A DNA stretch of 64,000 bases from Geobacteraceae bacterium (GCA_016720395.1 JADKKR010000008.1:62001-126000); one strand, 5' to 3'. Counted from the first letter of the stretch, positions 1 through 7,853 are shown. Notes: generated by a model from the letters alone, not told the origin. Program-made: numbers and translations.

Positions 1-63
1 AAGAAATACTCTGGTACACATATGATGCAGAAATGATTATCCCGCTGACGTGCGTAACCCGTT

Positions 64-1332
64 TCAGGGTGTCGGGAAGCCGATGTGCTGCATGAACAGC
101 GTTTCAAACAGCGGTGTCCCGGAAAGCGGCACTACCCGAAAGTGTGTGCCGAGCAGCTCTGTCGAAGCGAAAGCGTCTCCCGCGATCAGGGCCCGTTCGA
201 CGCCCGTCAGGGCTCCTTCAGGGGTAAAACGGGTAATGTGTACCATGCCTTCATCGAAAATTCCAATGGTTTTGAGCCATTCCGGTTCTAATACCGCCCC
301 GAAGGAACCGGTCAAAACCACCTCTGTCAAGGCCTGGAAACGTATACGCGCCTTGTCGGCCAGAACGTCCATGCCTGCGCGGATGGCACCCTTGGCCAGT
401 TGTATCTGGCGGATGTCTCCCTGGGTCAGCACGAGCAGATTCCTGGCATCACGATGCAGTACGAATGCGTTTTCACCATGATGATCAATGACCCGGTTCG
501 CAAGGTTGGAAGGGATTTCACTGCTGTCACGTAAACGGCCTCCCGGTTCGACAATATCGTGCTGCAGCAGCGCTGTAATTGTCTCGATAGCCGCTGAACC
601 GCAGATGCCGACGGGGGGCAGATTCCCGATGGTGGAGACCGTCACCCTGCCGTCGTTGATGGCTAGCGAACAGATTGCGCCCGGCAGCGCGGCCATGCCG
701 CAGGAAAGGTTGCCCCCTTCGAAGGCGGGACCGGCAGCTGCCGATGTTGCCCAGATCGTGTCCTCTGCGACCAGGGCGATCTCCCCGTTTGTACCCATGT
801 CGAGAAAAAGGTGCGGTTTGAGAGGGGGAGGGGCAGCTCCTGAATTCAGGCGGGCTGAAAGCTCACCATAGAGGAAGGCAACGGTGTCCCCACCAACAAA
901 GCCGCCGGGGGAGGGGAAGATGTAGACCGGTGCGGCACCCTGCCAGCCGAGTTCTGCTGCGGTGCGTGTTGTGCCGGCAGTCTTCAGTGGACGGTAGGGC
1001 GGGAAGGCCAGGGACCTGACCGGCAACCCCAGCAGGATGTGCTGCATGGCCGGATTGCCGGCAACCGCGATCTGTTGCACCTCACACAAGGAGATGCCGG
1101 TTGTTGCGCACAGTTCACACACCAGACGCCAGAGTTCGACCCGGATCAGGGATGACAACTCTCCCAGAATGGCATCAGAGCAAACCGCCGCATCCAGGCG
1201 TGAAACCACATCGGTGCCAAAGCTGCGCTGCGGATTCAGACTGCCGGTCATTGCCAGGCGTCTGCCGCTGGCCGGCTCTATCAGAGAGGCGGCCAGAGTG
1301 GTGGTTCCCAGGTCGATGGCGATGGCATACAT
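64..1332 (-). CDS. ASKHA-domain (DUF4445/RACo-type) ATPase-like protein without ferredoxin domain
   Basis: About 422 residues. The N-terminus carries the ASKHA phosphate motif DLGTTT (residues 7-12), followed by DMGTNGEIAL near residue 180 and AAGPAFEGG near residue 205. This pattern is typical of the C-terminal domain of reductive activators of corrinoid proteins (RamA, RACo, DUF4445 family). Those proteins usually carry an N-terminal iron-sulfur domain, and none is present here. I chose the ATG at 1332, which puts MYAIAIDLGTTT at the N-terminus; it lies 4 nt beyond the selD stop and is preceded by GAGGTG inside selD, so translation is probably coupled to selD. The longer open frame starting at 1380 lies inside selD and adds nothing family-like. 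The substrate is unknown; corrinoid or selenium-linked activation is only a guess from context. Confidence 0.8.
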   Translation of the reverse strand: MYAIAIDLGTTTLAASLIEPASGRRLAMTGSLNPQRSFGTDVVSRLDAAVCSDAILGELSSLIRVELWRLVCELCATTGISLCEVQQIAVAGNPAMQHILLGLPVRSLAFPPYRPLKTAGTTRTAAELGWQGAAPVYIFPSPGGFVGGDTVAFLYGELSARLNSGAAPPPLKPHLFLDMGTNGEIALVAEDTIWATSAAAGPAFEGGNLSCGMAALPGAICSLAINDGRVTVSTIGNLPPVGICGSAAIETITALLQHDIVEPGGRLRDSSEIPSNLANRVIDHHGENAFVLHRDARNLLVLTQGDIRQIQLAKGAIRAGMDVLADKARIRFQALTEVVLTGSFGAVLEPEWLKTIGIFDEGMVHITRFTPEGALTGVERALIAGDAFASTELLGTHFRVVPLSGTPLFETLFMQHIGFPTP

Positions 1333-1336
1333 GCGC

Positions 1337-2365
1337 TCAGTACACCTCAAGGGAACTGGTTTGCAGCGGCAGGACCTCACCGATCCGGCGGGCGAAGATG
1401 CCGCTGCTTTCAGCTGACGTCATGAAGCGGTCTGCGTCTTCCGGTGCAAAGGAGATCAGCAGGCCTCCGGATGTCTGGGGGTCAAACAGCGGCAGCAGGG
1501 CATCACCGTCACGATGAATTCCCGACAGCAGCGGCAGGTAGTGATCACGGTTGCGGTAGCAGCCGGCCGGCAGCATGCCGTCCGCAACCAGTCCCGTCAG
1601 TCCGTTCATCAGAGGTGTGGCGGCCAGGTCAATGCGCATAGTGATCCCCGCTCCCCGTGCCATCTCAGCGGCATGCCCGATCAGTCCGAAGCCGGTCACA
1701 TCGGTTGCGGCCGTGGCGTGGCATTCAGCCATAAGTTGTGCAGCTGCGCGGTTGAGGGTCGTCATCCAGCGGACAGCTTCGGCGATGATCTGAGCGGAGG
1801 CCATTTCTCCCTTGATGGCGGTGGAAATGATCCCGGTGCCCAACGGTTTGGTCAGAATCAGCACATCGCCCGGGCGGGCGGTTGAATTGCGGATGATTGC
1901 ATCAGGCGAGACCAGTCCGGTCACAGACAGGCCGTACTTCAGTTCGTCGTCTTCTACCGTGTGACCGCCCACCAGGCAGACTCCAGCCTCCTGCAGGATG
2001 CTCTGGCCGCCGGCCAGTATCTCCCGCAGGATTTCTCCCGGCAGGGAGCAGGCCGGGAAAAAGACCAGGTTCATGGCGGTAACGGGCCGTCCTCCCATGG
2101 CATAGACATCCGAGACGGCATTAGCAGCGGCGATCCGGCCGAAGGTATGGGGATCATCAACCAGCGGGGTGATCACGTCGGCCGTTTCCACCAGGGCGCA
2201 CTCCGCCGCAATCCTGTAGACCCCGGCATCATCAGATGTCTCCGGTCCTACAAGCAGGTTTGCGTCGCGGTGATCCCAAAGCCCGTCCAGGGCTTTCGCC
2301 AGGCCCGCCGGGCCCAGTTTCGCGGCTCAACCGGCGGCTTTTACCAGCTGTGTCAGTCTGATCAT
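1337..2365 (-). CDS. selD: Selenide, water dikinase SelD, selenocysteine-containing
   Basis: SelD makes selenophosphate from selenide and ATP, the selenium donor for Sec-tRNA. Reading from the ATG at 2365 gives MIRLTQLVKAAG, then an in-frame TGA at 2329-2327 (codon 13), then AAKLGPAGLAKAL and an open frame to the stop at 1337. The TGA falls exactly where the family has its catalytic Cys or Sec, in the KAAG(C/U)AAK motif, so I read it as selenocysteine and the gene as 342 residues. A caller that treats TGA as stop would begin at 2191 and lose the active site. About 12 nt after the TGA, GGCCC-GGC-GGGCC can form a short hairpin, a possible SECIS apical stem. The downstream ASKHA gene follows within a few bases. 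Confidence 0.93.
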
Positions 2366-2516
2366 GGTCTTTTCGTCCTATTCATCTGATATCATACCAC
2401 ACAGCCATAGGTTCCAGATGCACGGTGTGTGAGGAGCGGGCGTGAGGCGTACCTGTATGGTACGTAGAGCGTTCCGTGACGAGCGCAACACAGCAGATGG
2501 GCCTGTGGCGAAGTCG

Positions 2517-3650
2517 TTAATTCAGGTAGACCCGCGGCACCCGCTTGCTTATACCGCAGAAGATCTCGTAAGGAATGGTGCCGGCCCAGACAGCCAGCTC
2601 TTCGGCGTGGATGCAGTTGCCGGAGGCATCAGCCCCCATCAGAACCACCTCGTCGCCGACGGTGACCCCGTCAATGTTCGTAACGTCGAGCATGATCCAG
2701 TCCATGCAGACCGTCCCGGTGACACGTGCCCGCTGGCCCCTGATAAGCACCTCGCCCTTATTGGTCAGTGAACGGGGATAACCGTCGGCGTAGCCTACCG
2801 GAACGCTGGCGATCAGGGCTCTGTCGCTGGCGGTGAACCGGCGGGCATAACTGATTGTTGTGCCTGCCTCCACCCACTTGAGCATGGCGATGCGGCTTTT
2901 TAGCCGCATGACCGGATGCAGGTCAATCTTGCCTTGAAAGTCAGGCGAAGGAGGAGCCCCGTAGAGGGTTATCCCCGGCCTGACCAGGTTGCAGTCTGGA
3001 CAATTCCCGAGCAGCACGCCGGCACTGTTGTCAATATGGATATATCGGGGAGCAAAACCGGCCGTGCGGATCTCTGCTACTACCCTCTGAAAACGCCCGG
3101 CCTGAAGCAGGGTGAATGCATGGCCCTGCTCATCAAGCTCATCAGCGCTGGCAAAATGAGAGATGACCCCTTCCAGGGCCAGATGGGGCAGTTTGCGCAA
3201 TTCATTTATAAAAGCGGGGGTGTCGGAATAAGGGATGCCCAGGCGCCCCATGCCGGTGTCGACTTTGAGGTGTATCTGTGCCTTGCGGAACAGCTTACCG
3301 GCGGCCGCGTTAAGCGACTGGGCCTGCTCCAGGGTAAAGACGACTGTGGAGAGGTTGAAGCCGATGCATTTTCGCTCCTGACCGGGGTAGACCCCTCCCA
3401 GCAACAGAATCGGCTTGTCGATGCCGCTCTTGCGAAGCTGTATCGCTTCAGCAAGAAAAGCAACCCCGAAGGCATTGACACCCAGATCCTCCAGTTCGCG
3501 GCTGATCTCCTCGAAGCCATGACCGTAGGCATCAGCTTTGACGACCGCAAGAATTCCCGTGGTACCGGGAATAGAAGACCGGATGGCCTTGAAATTATGC
3601 TGAAGGGCGGCCAGGTTGATTTCGGCGAATGTGGGGCGGCTGTCGTACAA
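2517..3650 (-). CDS. alr: Alanine racemase
   Basis: PLP-dependent racemase interconverting L- and D-alanine for peptidoglycan, cytoplasmic. The PLP-lysine motif AVVKADAYGHG is near residue 35, the substrate loop KVDTGMGRLG near 130, and the second catalytic base (Tyr) in ISYARRF near 255. The C-terminal beta domain has GTVCMDWIMLDVT. Fold type III, about 377 residues, usual length. I prefer the TTG at 3650 because AGGAGTG lies 6-7 nt upstream; the longer frame from a TTG at 3677 has no visible ribosome binding site. Transcribed away from thiED, with the thiamine riboswitch region between the two. Confidence 0.93.
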   Translation of the reverse strand: MYDSRPTFAEINLAALQHNFKAIRSSIPGTTGILAVVKADAYGHGFEEISRELEDLGVNAFGVAFLAEAIQLRKSGIDKPILLLGGVYPGQERKCIGFNLSTVVFTLEQAQSLNAAAGKLFRKAQIHLKVDTGMGRLGIPYSDTPAFINELRKLPHLALEGVISHFASADELDEQGHAFTLLQAGRFQRVVAEIRTAGFAPRYIHIDNSAGVLLGNCPDCNLVRPGITLYGAPPSPDFQGKIDLHPVMRLKSRIAMLKWVEAGTTISYARRFTASDRALIASVPVGYADGYPRSLTNKGEVLIRGQRARVTGTVCMDWIMLDVTNIDGVTVGDEVVLMGADASGNCIHAEELAVWAGTIPYEIFCGISKRVPRVYLN

Positions 3651-3768
3651 ATTGCGACACTCCTCAATGCTGCACAAGCGTGTGTTAATGACTTGTAGAG
3701 AGCACGTTTATTAGCATGTCTTCCGGGTGCTGTAAAGCGAAACGGCGGCCGTTCAGGCGTCATAGACA

Positions 3769-3797
3769 TTGACATATTAGGCAAGTTAAGGTACGGT
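3769..3797 (+). promoter_or_regulatory. Sigma-70 type promoter for the thiamine operon
   Basis: TTGACA at 3769-3774, a 17-nt spacer, then TACGGT at 3792-3797. The -35 is perfect and the -10 weak. Placement about 15-20 nt before the TPP aptamer fits a transcript that begins just ahead of the riboswitch. Confidence 0.5.
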
Positions 3798-3807
3798 GCG
3801 TTCAATG

Positions 3808-3905
3808 TAAGGCCCTGGGGGAGTTCGTCAGAACTGAGATGATTCAGCGGAATCAGACCCTTTGAACCTGATCCGGTTTGCACCGGCGTAGGAAAGCGGC
3901 TCGCG
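3808..3905 (+). promoter_or_regulatory. TPP riboswitch (THI element)
   Basis: The conserved THI-box core is readable: CTGGGGGAGT, then ACTGAGA, then ACCCTTTGAACCTGATCCGG, then CACCGGCGTAGGAAAG. It sits on the plus strand directly before thiED-thiC and is followed by an intrinsic terminator. This is the standard arrangement for thiamine pyrophosphate-dependent transcription attenuation: TPP binding should favour the terminator and switch the operon off. Confidence 0.95.
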
Positions 3906-3926
3906 AGATGGTACCGTAGTGAATCC

Positions 3927-3965
3927 AGCCGCCTGATTTTACTGTCAGTGCGGCTTTTCTCTTTT
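3927..3965 (+). terminator. Riboswitch-controlled attenuator upstream of thiED
   Basis: AGCCGC-CTGA, a loop, then TCAG-T-GCGGCT and a T-rich tail (TTTCTCTTTT). It lies between the TPP aptamer and the thiED start, so it is the likely expression platform. Confidence 0.8.
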
Positions 3966-3979
3966 GTGTGCAGGTTGAT

Positions 3980-5452
3980 ATGAGCGCTCGACAAAAACCG
4001 ATCCGGCTTGTGGTCAATAATTCGGCTCCACAGCCTTTACCGATCTCCGGGGTCTACCTGATCACCGACCTGGGTGATGACCTGGCCGGCAGGGTGAGGC
4101 GCGCGCTTCGTGGCGGCGTTTCCGTTCTTCAATATCGTGCCAAGGATAAGGGGCATGAACTCTGCCTGGCTGAAGGTGGTGAGCTGAAACAGCTCTGCCG
4201 GAGTTTCGGCGTCGCTTTCATCGTCAACGATGATGTCCAGCTGGCCCTTGCTCTGGAAGCCGACGGTGTTCACCTGGGACAGGATGACGGCAGCGTCAGC
4301 GCCGCCCGTGAGCTGCTCGGGCCGGGCAGGATCATCGGCAAATCCACGCACAACCTTGATGAAGCCCTCCAGGCTGAACGGGATGGGGCTGATTATATCG
4401 GCTTCGGAGCCATGTATCCCACCGACAGCAAGAACGTGACGCATATCGCCGGGACTGCGGGGCTGGCTGCAATCCGTGATCGTGTCAGACTCCCGATAGT
4501 GGCCATCGGTGGCATCACAACCTCAAACGCCTGCCGAGTTATTGATGCCGGAGCAGATGCTGTGGCAGTGATCTCTTCGGTGCTTTCAAGTCCGTGCCCT
4601 GATATTTCAACGGCCGAACTGAAGCTGCTTTTCAATCGCAACCGCCCCTTCCCGCGCGGCTGCGTCCTGACGGTGGCCGGCAGCGATTCGGGTGGCGGAG
4701 CCGGTATCCAGGCCGATATCAAGACAATCTCTTTGCTGGGCAGTTATGCCGCCAGTGTCCTGACCGCCCTGACTGCCCAGAATACCCGCGGGGTTTCGGC
4801 GATTCATGGGTTGCCTCCTTCGTTTGTTCTGGAACAGCTGGAGACGGTGCTGTCTGATATCCCGGTTGATGTCATCAAGACCGGCATGCTGCATACGCCG
4901 GCGATCATCTCGGCTCTGGCGGAAAACCTTTCGGAACGCTCCACCATGATTCCGCTGATCATCGATCCGGTCATGGTTGCCAAAGGGGGCGCCGCCCTGA
5001 TGGACCGGGACGCAACCCATGTCTTCACCCGTCAACTGCTGCCGCAGGCATATCTGCTGACCCCTAACATCCCCGAAGCTGAACGCCTGCTGGGGACTGA
5101 GATCAGAACCGAGGCGGACATGGAAAAGGCTGCCCGCGCCCTGCATGCCCTGGGGGCAGCCAATGTGCTGCTCAAGGGGGGACATTTGACCGGCGGATAT
5201 TCCAGTGATGTGCTTTTTGACGGCAGTGATTGCCATGTCTTTTCTTCCGAGCGCATCTTCACCAGCAATACCCACGGCACCGGTTGTAGTTATGCTTCAG
5301 CGGTTGCGGCATTCCTCTCTCAGGGGGAACCGCTCAGGAATGCAGTCGAAAAGGCCAAGCAGTTCATCACTTCAGCCATACGACTTGCACGGCCTTTGGG
5401 CAAGGGGCACAGCCCGGTCAACCACTATCAGGCGGCACTTGAGAAACCATAA
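3980..5452 (+). CDS. thiED: Bifunctional thiamine-phosphate synthase / hydroxymethylpyrimidine (phosphate) kinase
   Basis: Fusion of ThiE and ThiD, about 490 residues. The ThiE half (about 20-205) has GGVSVLQYRAKDK, GVHLGQDD and GKSTHNLDEA of the TIM-barrel synthase that joins HMP-PP and thiazole phosphate. The ThiD half (about 225-485) has VAGSDSGGGAGIQADIKT at its N-terminus and NTHGTGCSYASA near the C-terminus, the anion hole of ribokinase-like HMP kinases. The linker is only about 15 residues. A GTG at 3968 also opens the frame, but the ATG at 3980 has AGG about 5 nt upstream and leaves a more normal start; neither can be excluded. First gene of a riboswitch-controlled operon with thiC; no thiazole-branch genes are in the window. 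Confidence 0.93.
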   Translation: MSARQKPIRLVVNNSAPQPLPISGVYLITDLGDDLAGRVRRALRGGVSVLQYRAKDKGHELCLAEGGELKQLCRSFGVAFIVNDDVQLALALEADGVHLGQDDGSVSAARELLGPGRIIGKSTHNLDEALQAERDGADYIGFGAMYPTDSKNVTHIAGTAGLAAIRDRVRLPIVAIGGITTSNACRVIDAGADAVAVISSVLSSPCPDISTAELKLLFNRNRPFPRGCVLTVAGSDSGGGAGIQADIKTISLLGSYAASVLTALTAQNTRGVSAIHGLPPSFVLEQLETVLSDIPVDVIKTGMLHTPAIISALAENLSERSTMIPLIIDPVMVAKGGAALMDRDATHVFTRQLLPQAYLLTPNIPEAERLLGTEIRTEADMEKAARALHALGAANVLLKGGHLTGGYSSDVLFDGSDCHVFSSERIFTSNTHGTGCSYASAVAAFLSQGEPLRNAVEKAKQFITSAIRLARPLGKGHSPVNHYQAALEKP

Positions 5453-5556
5453 TACCTGCTCCCACGCGAGCCTGCCGCCAGGATAGCAGATGGACGAACA
5501 ATTTCTGCATAAAGCCGCATATACATTTTCCAACTTACTAAAAGAGGATCACGATC

Positions 5557-6843
5557 ATGACTCAGCTGGAATACGCCCGCAGGGGCCTCATCACCGAACA
5601 GATGCAGCTTGCGGCGGCGGCCGAGGGGGTATCACCCGAGTTCATCCGCGACGGAATGGCGGCCGGGAATATCGTCATCTGCCATAATGTCAAACACCTC
5701 AATGGCATCCCGCTGCCGGTCGGTGCCGGCCTGCGTACCAAGGTGAACGCCAACATAGGCTCATCCTCAGATGATACGGATATGCAAAAGGAGCTCGAAA
5801 AGGCCCGCGTTGCGGTAAAATACGGGGCAGATGCCCTTATGGATCTTTCCACCGGTGGCCCGGTGGATGAGATCAGGAGAGCGATTATCGCAGAAACAAC
5901 CGCCTGCATTGGCAGCGTACCGCTCTACCAGGCGGCCCTGGATGCGGTGCGGGTTAAGAAGAAGGCTATCGTCGATATGACGGTAGACGATATCTTTGCC
6001 GGTATCGTCAAGCATGCCGAGGATGGGGTGGATTTCATCACCGTGCACTGCGGTGTGACGCTCAGTACGGTTGAGCGAATGAAGAATGAAGGCCGGATCA
6101 TGGATGTGGTCTCCCGCGGCGGCGCGTTCACCATCGAATGGATGCGCTACAACAACCGGGAGAATCCACTCTTCGAGCACTTTGACAAACTGCTGGAGAT
6201 CACCAAAGAGTACGACATGACCCTGTCGCTGGGAGACGGATTCCGCCCCGGCTGTCTGGCCGATGCCACCGACCGGGCCCAGATCCACGAGTTGATCCTG
6301 TTGGGGGAGTTGACTCAGCGAGCCCAGGATGCGGGTGTACAGGTCATGATCGAAGGGCCGGGGCATGTACCGCTGAACCAGATACAGACCAACATCCAGC
6401 TCCAGAAACGCCTCTGTCACGGTGCGCCGTTCTATGTCCTCGGACCGCTGGTGACCGATATTGCACCCGGTTACGATCACATCACCTGCGCCATCGGCGG
6501 GGCTATTGCCGCTGCAGCCGGGGCCGACTTCCTCTGTTACGTCACCCCTTCAGAACATCTGCGCCTGCCTGATGTTCAGGATGTGCGCGACGGTGTGATC
6601 GCCTCGCGCATCGCCGCCCATGCCGGTGACATCGCCAAAGGTGTCAAGGGAGCCATGGACAAGGACATCGCCATGGCTAAATGCCGCAAGAAGCTGGATT
6701 GGGAAGGGCAATACGCCCTGGCGATGGATCCGGAAAAGGCGCGTTCTGTTCGCGACAGTTCACCGCTCTCCGATCACGGTGCCTGCACCATGTGCGGGGA
6801 GTTCTGTGCCTATAAGGTAATGGATGAAGCAATGGCCCGCTGA
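5557..6843 (+). CDS. thiC: Phosphomethylpyrimidine synthase ThiC
   Basis: Radical-SAM-like enzyme converting AIR to HMP-P, the pyrimidine branch of thiamine synthesis. 428 residues, the short form without the N-terminal extension of E. coli ThiC. Visible family segments are NANIGSSSD, GADALMDLSTGG, SLGDGFRPGCLADA, MIEGPGHVPLN and PFYVLGPLVTDIAPGYDHI. The C-terminal cluster motif reads CTMCGEFC (C-x2-C-x3-C), one residue tighter than the CX2CX4C usually quoted for ThiC. AGAGGA lies 11-16 nt before the ATG at 5557. The benzimidazole-forming paralogue BzaF is the main alternative, but the TPP riboswitch and the adjacent thiED argue for ThiC. Confidence 0.92.
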   Translation: MTQLEYARRGLITEQMQLAAAAEGVSPEFIRDGMAAGNIVICHNVKHLNGIPLPVGAGLRTKVNANIGSSSDDTDMQKELEKARVAVKYGADALMDLSTGGPVDEIRRAIIAETTACIGSVPLYQAALDAVRVKKKAIVDMTVDDIFAGIVKHAEDGVDFITVHCGVTLSTVERMKNEGRIMDVVSRGGAFTIEWMRYNNRENPLFEHFDKLLEITKEYDMTLSLGDGFRPGCLADATDRAQIHELILLGELTQRAQDAGVQVMIEGPGHVPLNQIQTNIQLQKRLCHGAPFYVLGPLVTDIAPGYDHITCAIGGAIAAAAGADFLCYVTPSEHLRLPDVQDVRDGVIASRIAAHAGDIAKGVKGAMDKDIAMAKCRKKLDWEGQYALAMDPEKARSVRDSSPLSDHGACTMCGEFCAYKVMDEAMAR

Positions 6844-7064
6844 GCCGGTCCCGTTTTGAACGCTGACAGCTTTGCCGTGCCGACTGCTTCCTCAATATTG
6901 CTCTGACATGCCTGTGTCGCTTTTTGCTCGACGACAGATCATTATCCAAGCCTGAAACCGGCAATAGAAAGCTTGTTTTATGGAGATATACGGCGTTATG
7001 GTGATGTAACCATTAGGAATTATTTAATTATTTTTATAATATTTTTAAATGAGAATACTTTTTT

Positions 7065-7094
7065 TTGACAAAGATATGCAGGGTGTCATATATT
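7065..7094 (+). promoter_or_regulatory. Promoter ahead of the tandem GEMM-I riboswitches
   Basis: TTGACA at 7065-7070, an 18-nt spacer, and TATATT at 7089-7094, in an AT-rich stretch (7010-7095) unlike its surroundings. It lies 35-40 nt before the first aptamer. I saw no comparable promoter before the second aptamer. Confidence 0.65.
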
Positions 7095-7129
7095 TACCCG
7101 TAAAACAGCTCATTTCAGTTCATTGACTG

Positions 7130-7215
7130 ATAGACGATAATACTCAACCATCCGCGAGGATGGGGCGGAAAGCCTACAGGGTCTCACAGAGACAGCCGGG
7201 TTACCGAAATATCCC
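7130..7215 (+). promoter_or_regulatory. GEMM-I riboswitch 1 (cyclic dinucleotide; probably cGAMP-type GEMM-Ib)
   Basis: Core order is ACCATCC-GCGA-GGATGG (P2 hairpin with GNRA tetraloop), GGGCGGAAAGCCTA, GTCTC-ACA-GAGAC (P3 hairpin), AGCCGGGTTACCGA. This is the GEMM-I architecture. The GGGGCGGAAAGCC form resembles, from memory, the Geobacter GEMM-Ib aptamers that respond to 3',3'-cGAMP; I cannot align it here, so ligand choice (cGAMP or c-di-GMP) is inference. An overlapping terminator follows. Confidence 0.88.
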
Positions 7216-7238
7216 AGATATTCGGTCCCGGCTTTTTT
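7194..7238 (+). terminator. Intrinsic terminator of GEMM-I riboswitch 1
   Basis: AGCCGGG...CCGAAATATC...GATATTCGG...CCCGGCT followed by TTTTTATTTTT. The 5' arm is part of the aptamer 3' end (AGCCGGGTTACCGA), so aptamer and terminator are mutually exclusive, as expected for a ligand-ON switch. Confidence 0.85.
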
Positions 7239-7411
7239 ATTTTTTAAAATGCGGCACTACCAACGGTAATGACAGTATGTAAAACCGTTACACGTGCCGG
7301 GAAAGGGGGTGAAAGATCGTGAAGTACGTGCAGGCATGCTGTCTGCTGGATTGCAAAAACTAACACGGGATGGCATGTGACGGACGGTCCGTCATTGAGC
7401 CTCCCCTGGTG
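7239..7411 (+). other. Spacer between the two riboswitches, with a possible tiny leader peptide
   Basis: No normal-length gene. GGGGGTGA at about 7304-7311 is well placed for a GTG at 7319-7321 that opens a 14-codon frame (VKYVQACCLLDCKN, stop at 7361-7363) with three cysteines. An overlapping frame from the GTG at 7310 gives 23 codons. A near-perfect palindrome, TGACGGAC-G-GTCCGTCA, sits at 7378-7394, just before the second aptamer. None of these is convincing alone; they could be remnants of a gene once controlled by the first riboswitch. Confidence 0.3.
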
Positions 7412-7496
7412 GTAACGATAATACTCAACCATCCGCGAGGATGGGGCGGAAAGCCTACAGGGTCTCACTGAGACAGCCGGGTTGCCGAAATATCCC
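7411..7496 (+). promoter_or_regulatory. GEMM-I riboswitch 2 (near-identical copy)
   Basis: The segment 7416-7518 repeats 7135-7237 at an offset of 281 nt with only three substitutions that I can find: the P3 loop ACA to ACT, GTTACCG to GTTGCCG, and AGATATT to AGAGATT. P2, the GNRA loop and the joining segments are unchanged, so the aptamer should be functional. It precedes the microprotein gene at 7620 by about 100 nt. Confidence 0.88.
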
Positions 7497-7519
7497 AGAG
7501 ATTCGGTCCCGGCTTTTTT
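7475..7519 (+). terminator. Intrinsic terminator of GEMM-I riboswitch 2
   Basis: AGCCGGG...CCGAAATAT...ATTCGG...CCCGGCT then TTTTTTG. Same aptamer-overlapping design as the first copy. Confidence 0.85.
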
Positions 7520-7619
7520 GTTGCTGTCCGGCCGGGACAGGAAGGAGTCGGGTACACGCTCGACTATCTGCCGGGAAGTTTACGAGAGTAACTAAAAACC
7601 TGTATAAAAGGAGATAACG

Positions 7620-7751
7620 ATGGAAAATTTCAGTACGTTGCAGTTGATAGTAGGAGCTATGGGTGTCATGTTTCTGGGAGTGTCGGTAACCTTTGCGGGA
7701 TACTGGAACCTCTTTGGTAAGAAGCAATCGAAGAGCCAAAGCATGAGATGA
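7620..7751 (+). CDS. 43-residue single-pass membrane microprotein under tandem GEMM-I control
   Basis: The ATG at 7620 is preceded by AAAAGGAGATAACG, a near-ideal Shine-Dalgarno with 6-7 nt spacing. The product begins MENFSTLQLIVGAMGVMF, has one hydrophobic segment (about residues 7-27, containing small residues G/A/S) and a short polar basic tail beginning GKKQSKSQ. No signal-peptidase site or cysteines are evident, so I read it as an inner-membrane-anchored peptide with a positive cytoplasmic C-terminus. Nothing recognisable in family terms. It is the only gene between the riboswitches and the convergent sir2, so it should be their regulatory target; a role linked to cyclic-dinucleotide signalling is inference. 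Confidence 0.75.
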   Translation: MENFSTLQLIVGAMGVMFLGVSVTFAGYWNLFGKKQSKSQSMR

Positions 7752-7773
7752 GGAAGGTCGCACCGCTGGCTGG

Positions 7774-7838
7774 AACCAACTGCCGGCAGTAATGCACTAC
7801 AGGGGGTGGCTCGTCGCCCCGCCTGCGCCGGCATGGTT
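7774..7838 (+). other. Long imperfect hairpin between convergent genes
   Basis: AACCA-(AC)-TGCCGGC at 7774-7787 pairs with GCCGGCA-TGGTT at 7827-7838, and the loop holds GGGGG...CCCC. It follows the microprotein gene and precedes the sir2 stop. There is no clear T-run, so it is a weak terminator candidate or another structured RNA end. Confidence 0.45.
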
Positions 7839-7853
7839 TGAGTTAGTCCGGTT

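Noticed and set aside
5557..6843. BzaF (hydroxybenzimidazole synthase) instead of ThiC
   Set aside because: TPP riboswitch and adjacent thiED outweigh the close resemblance; no cobamide genes nearby.
7135..7518. CRISPR-like pair of repeats
   Set aside because: Only two copies, 103 nt long, each with riboswitch and terminator structure.
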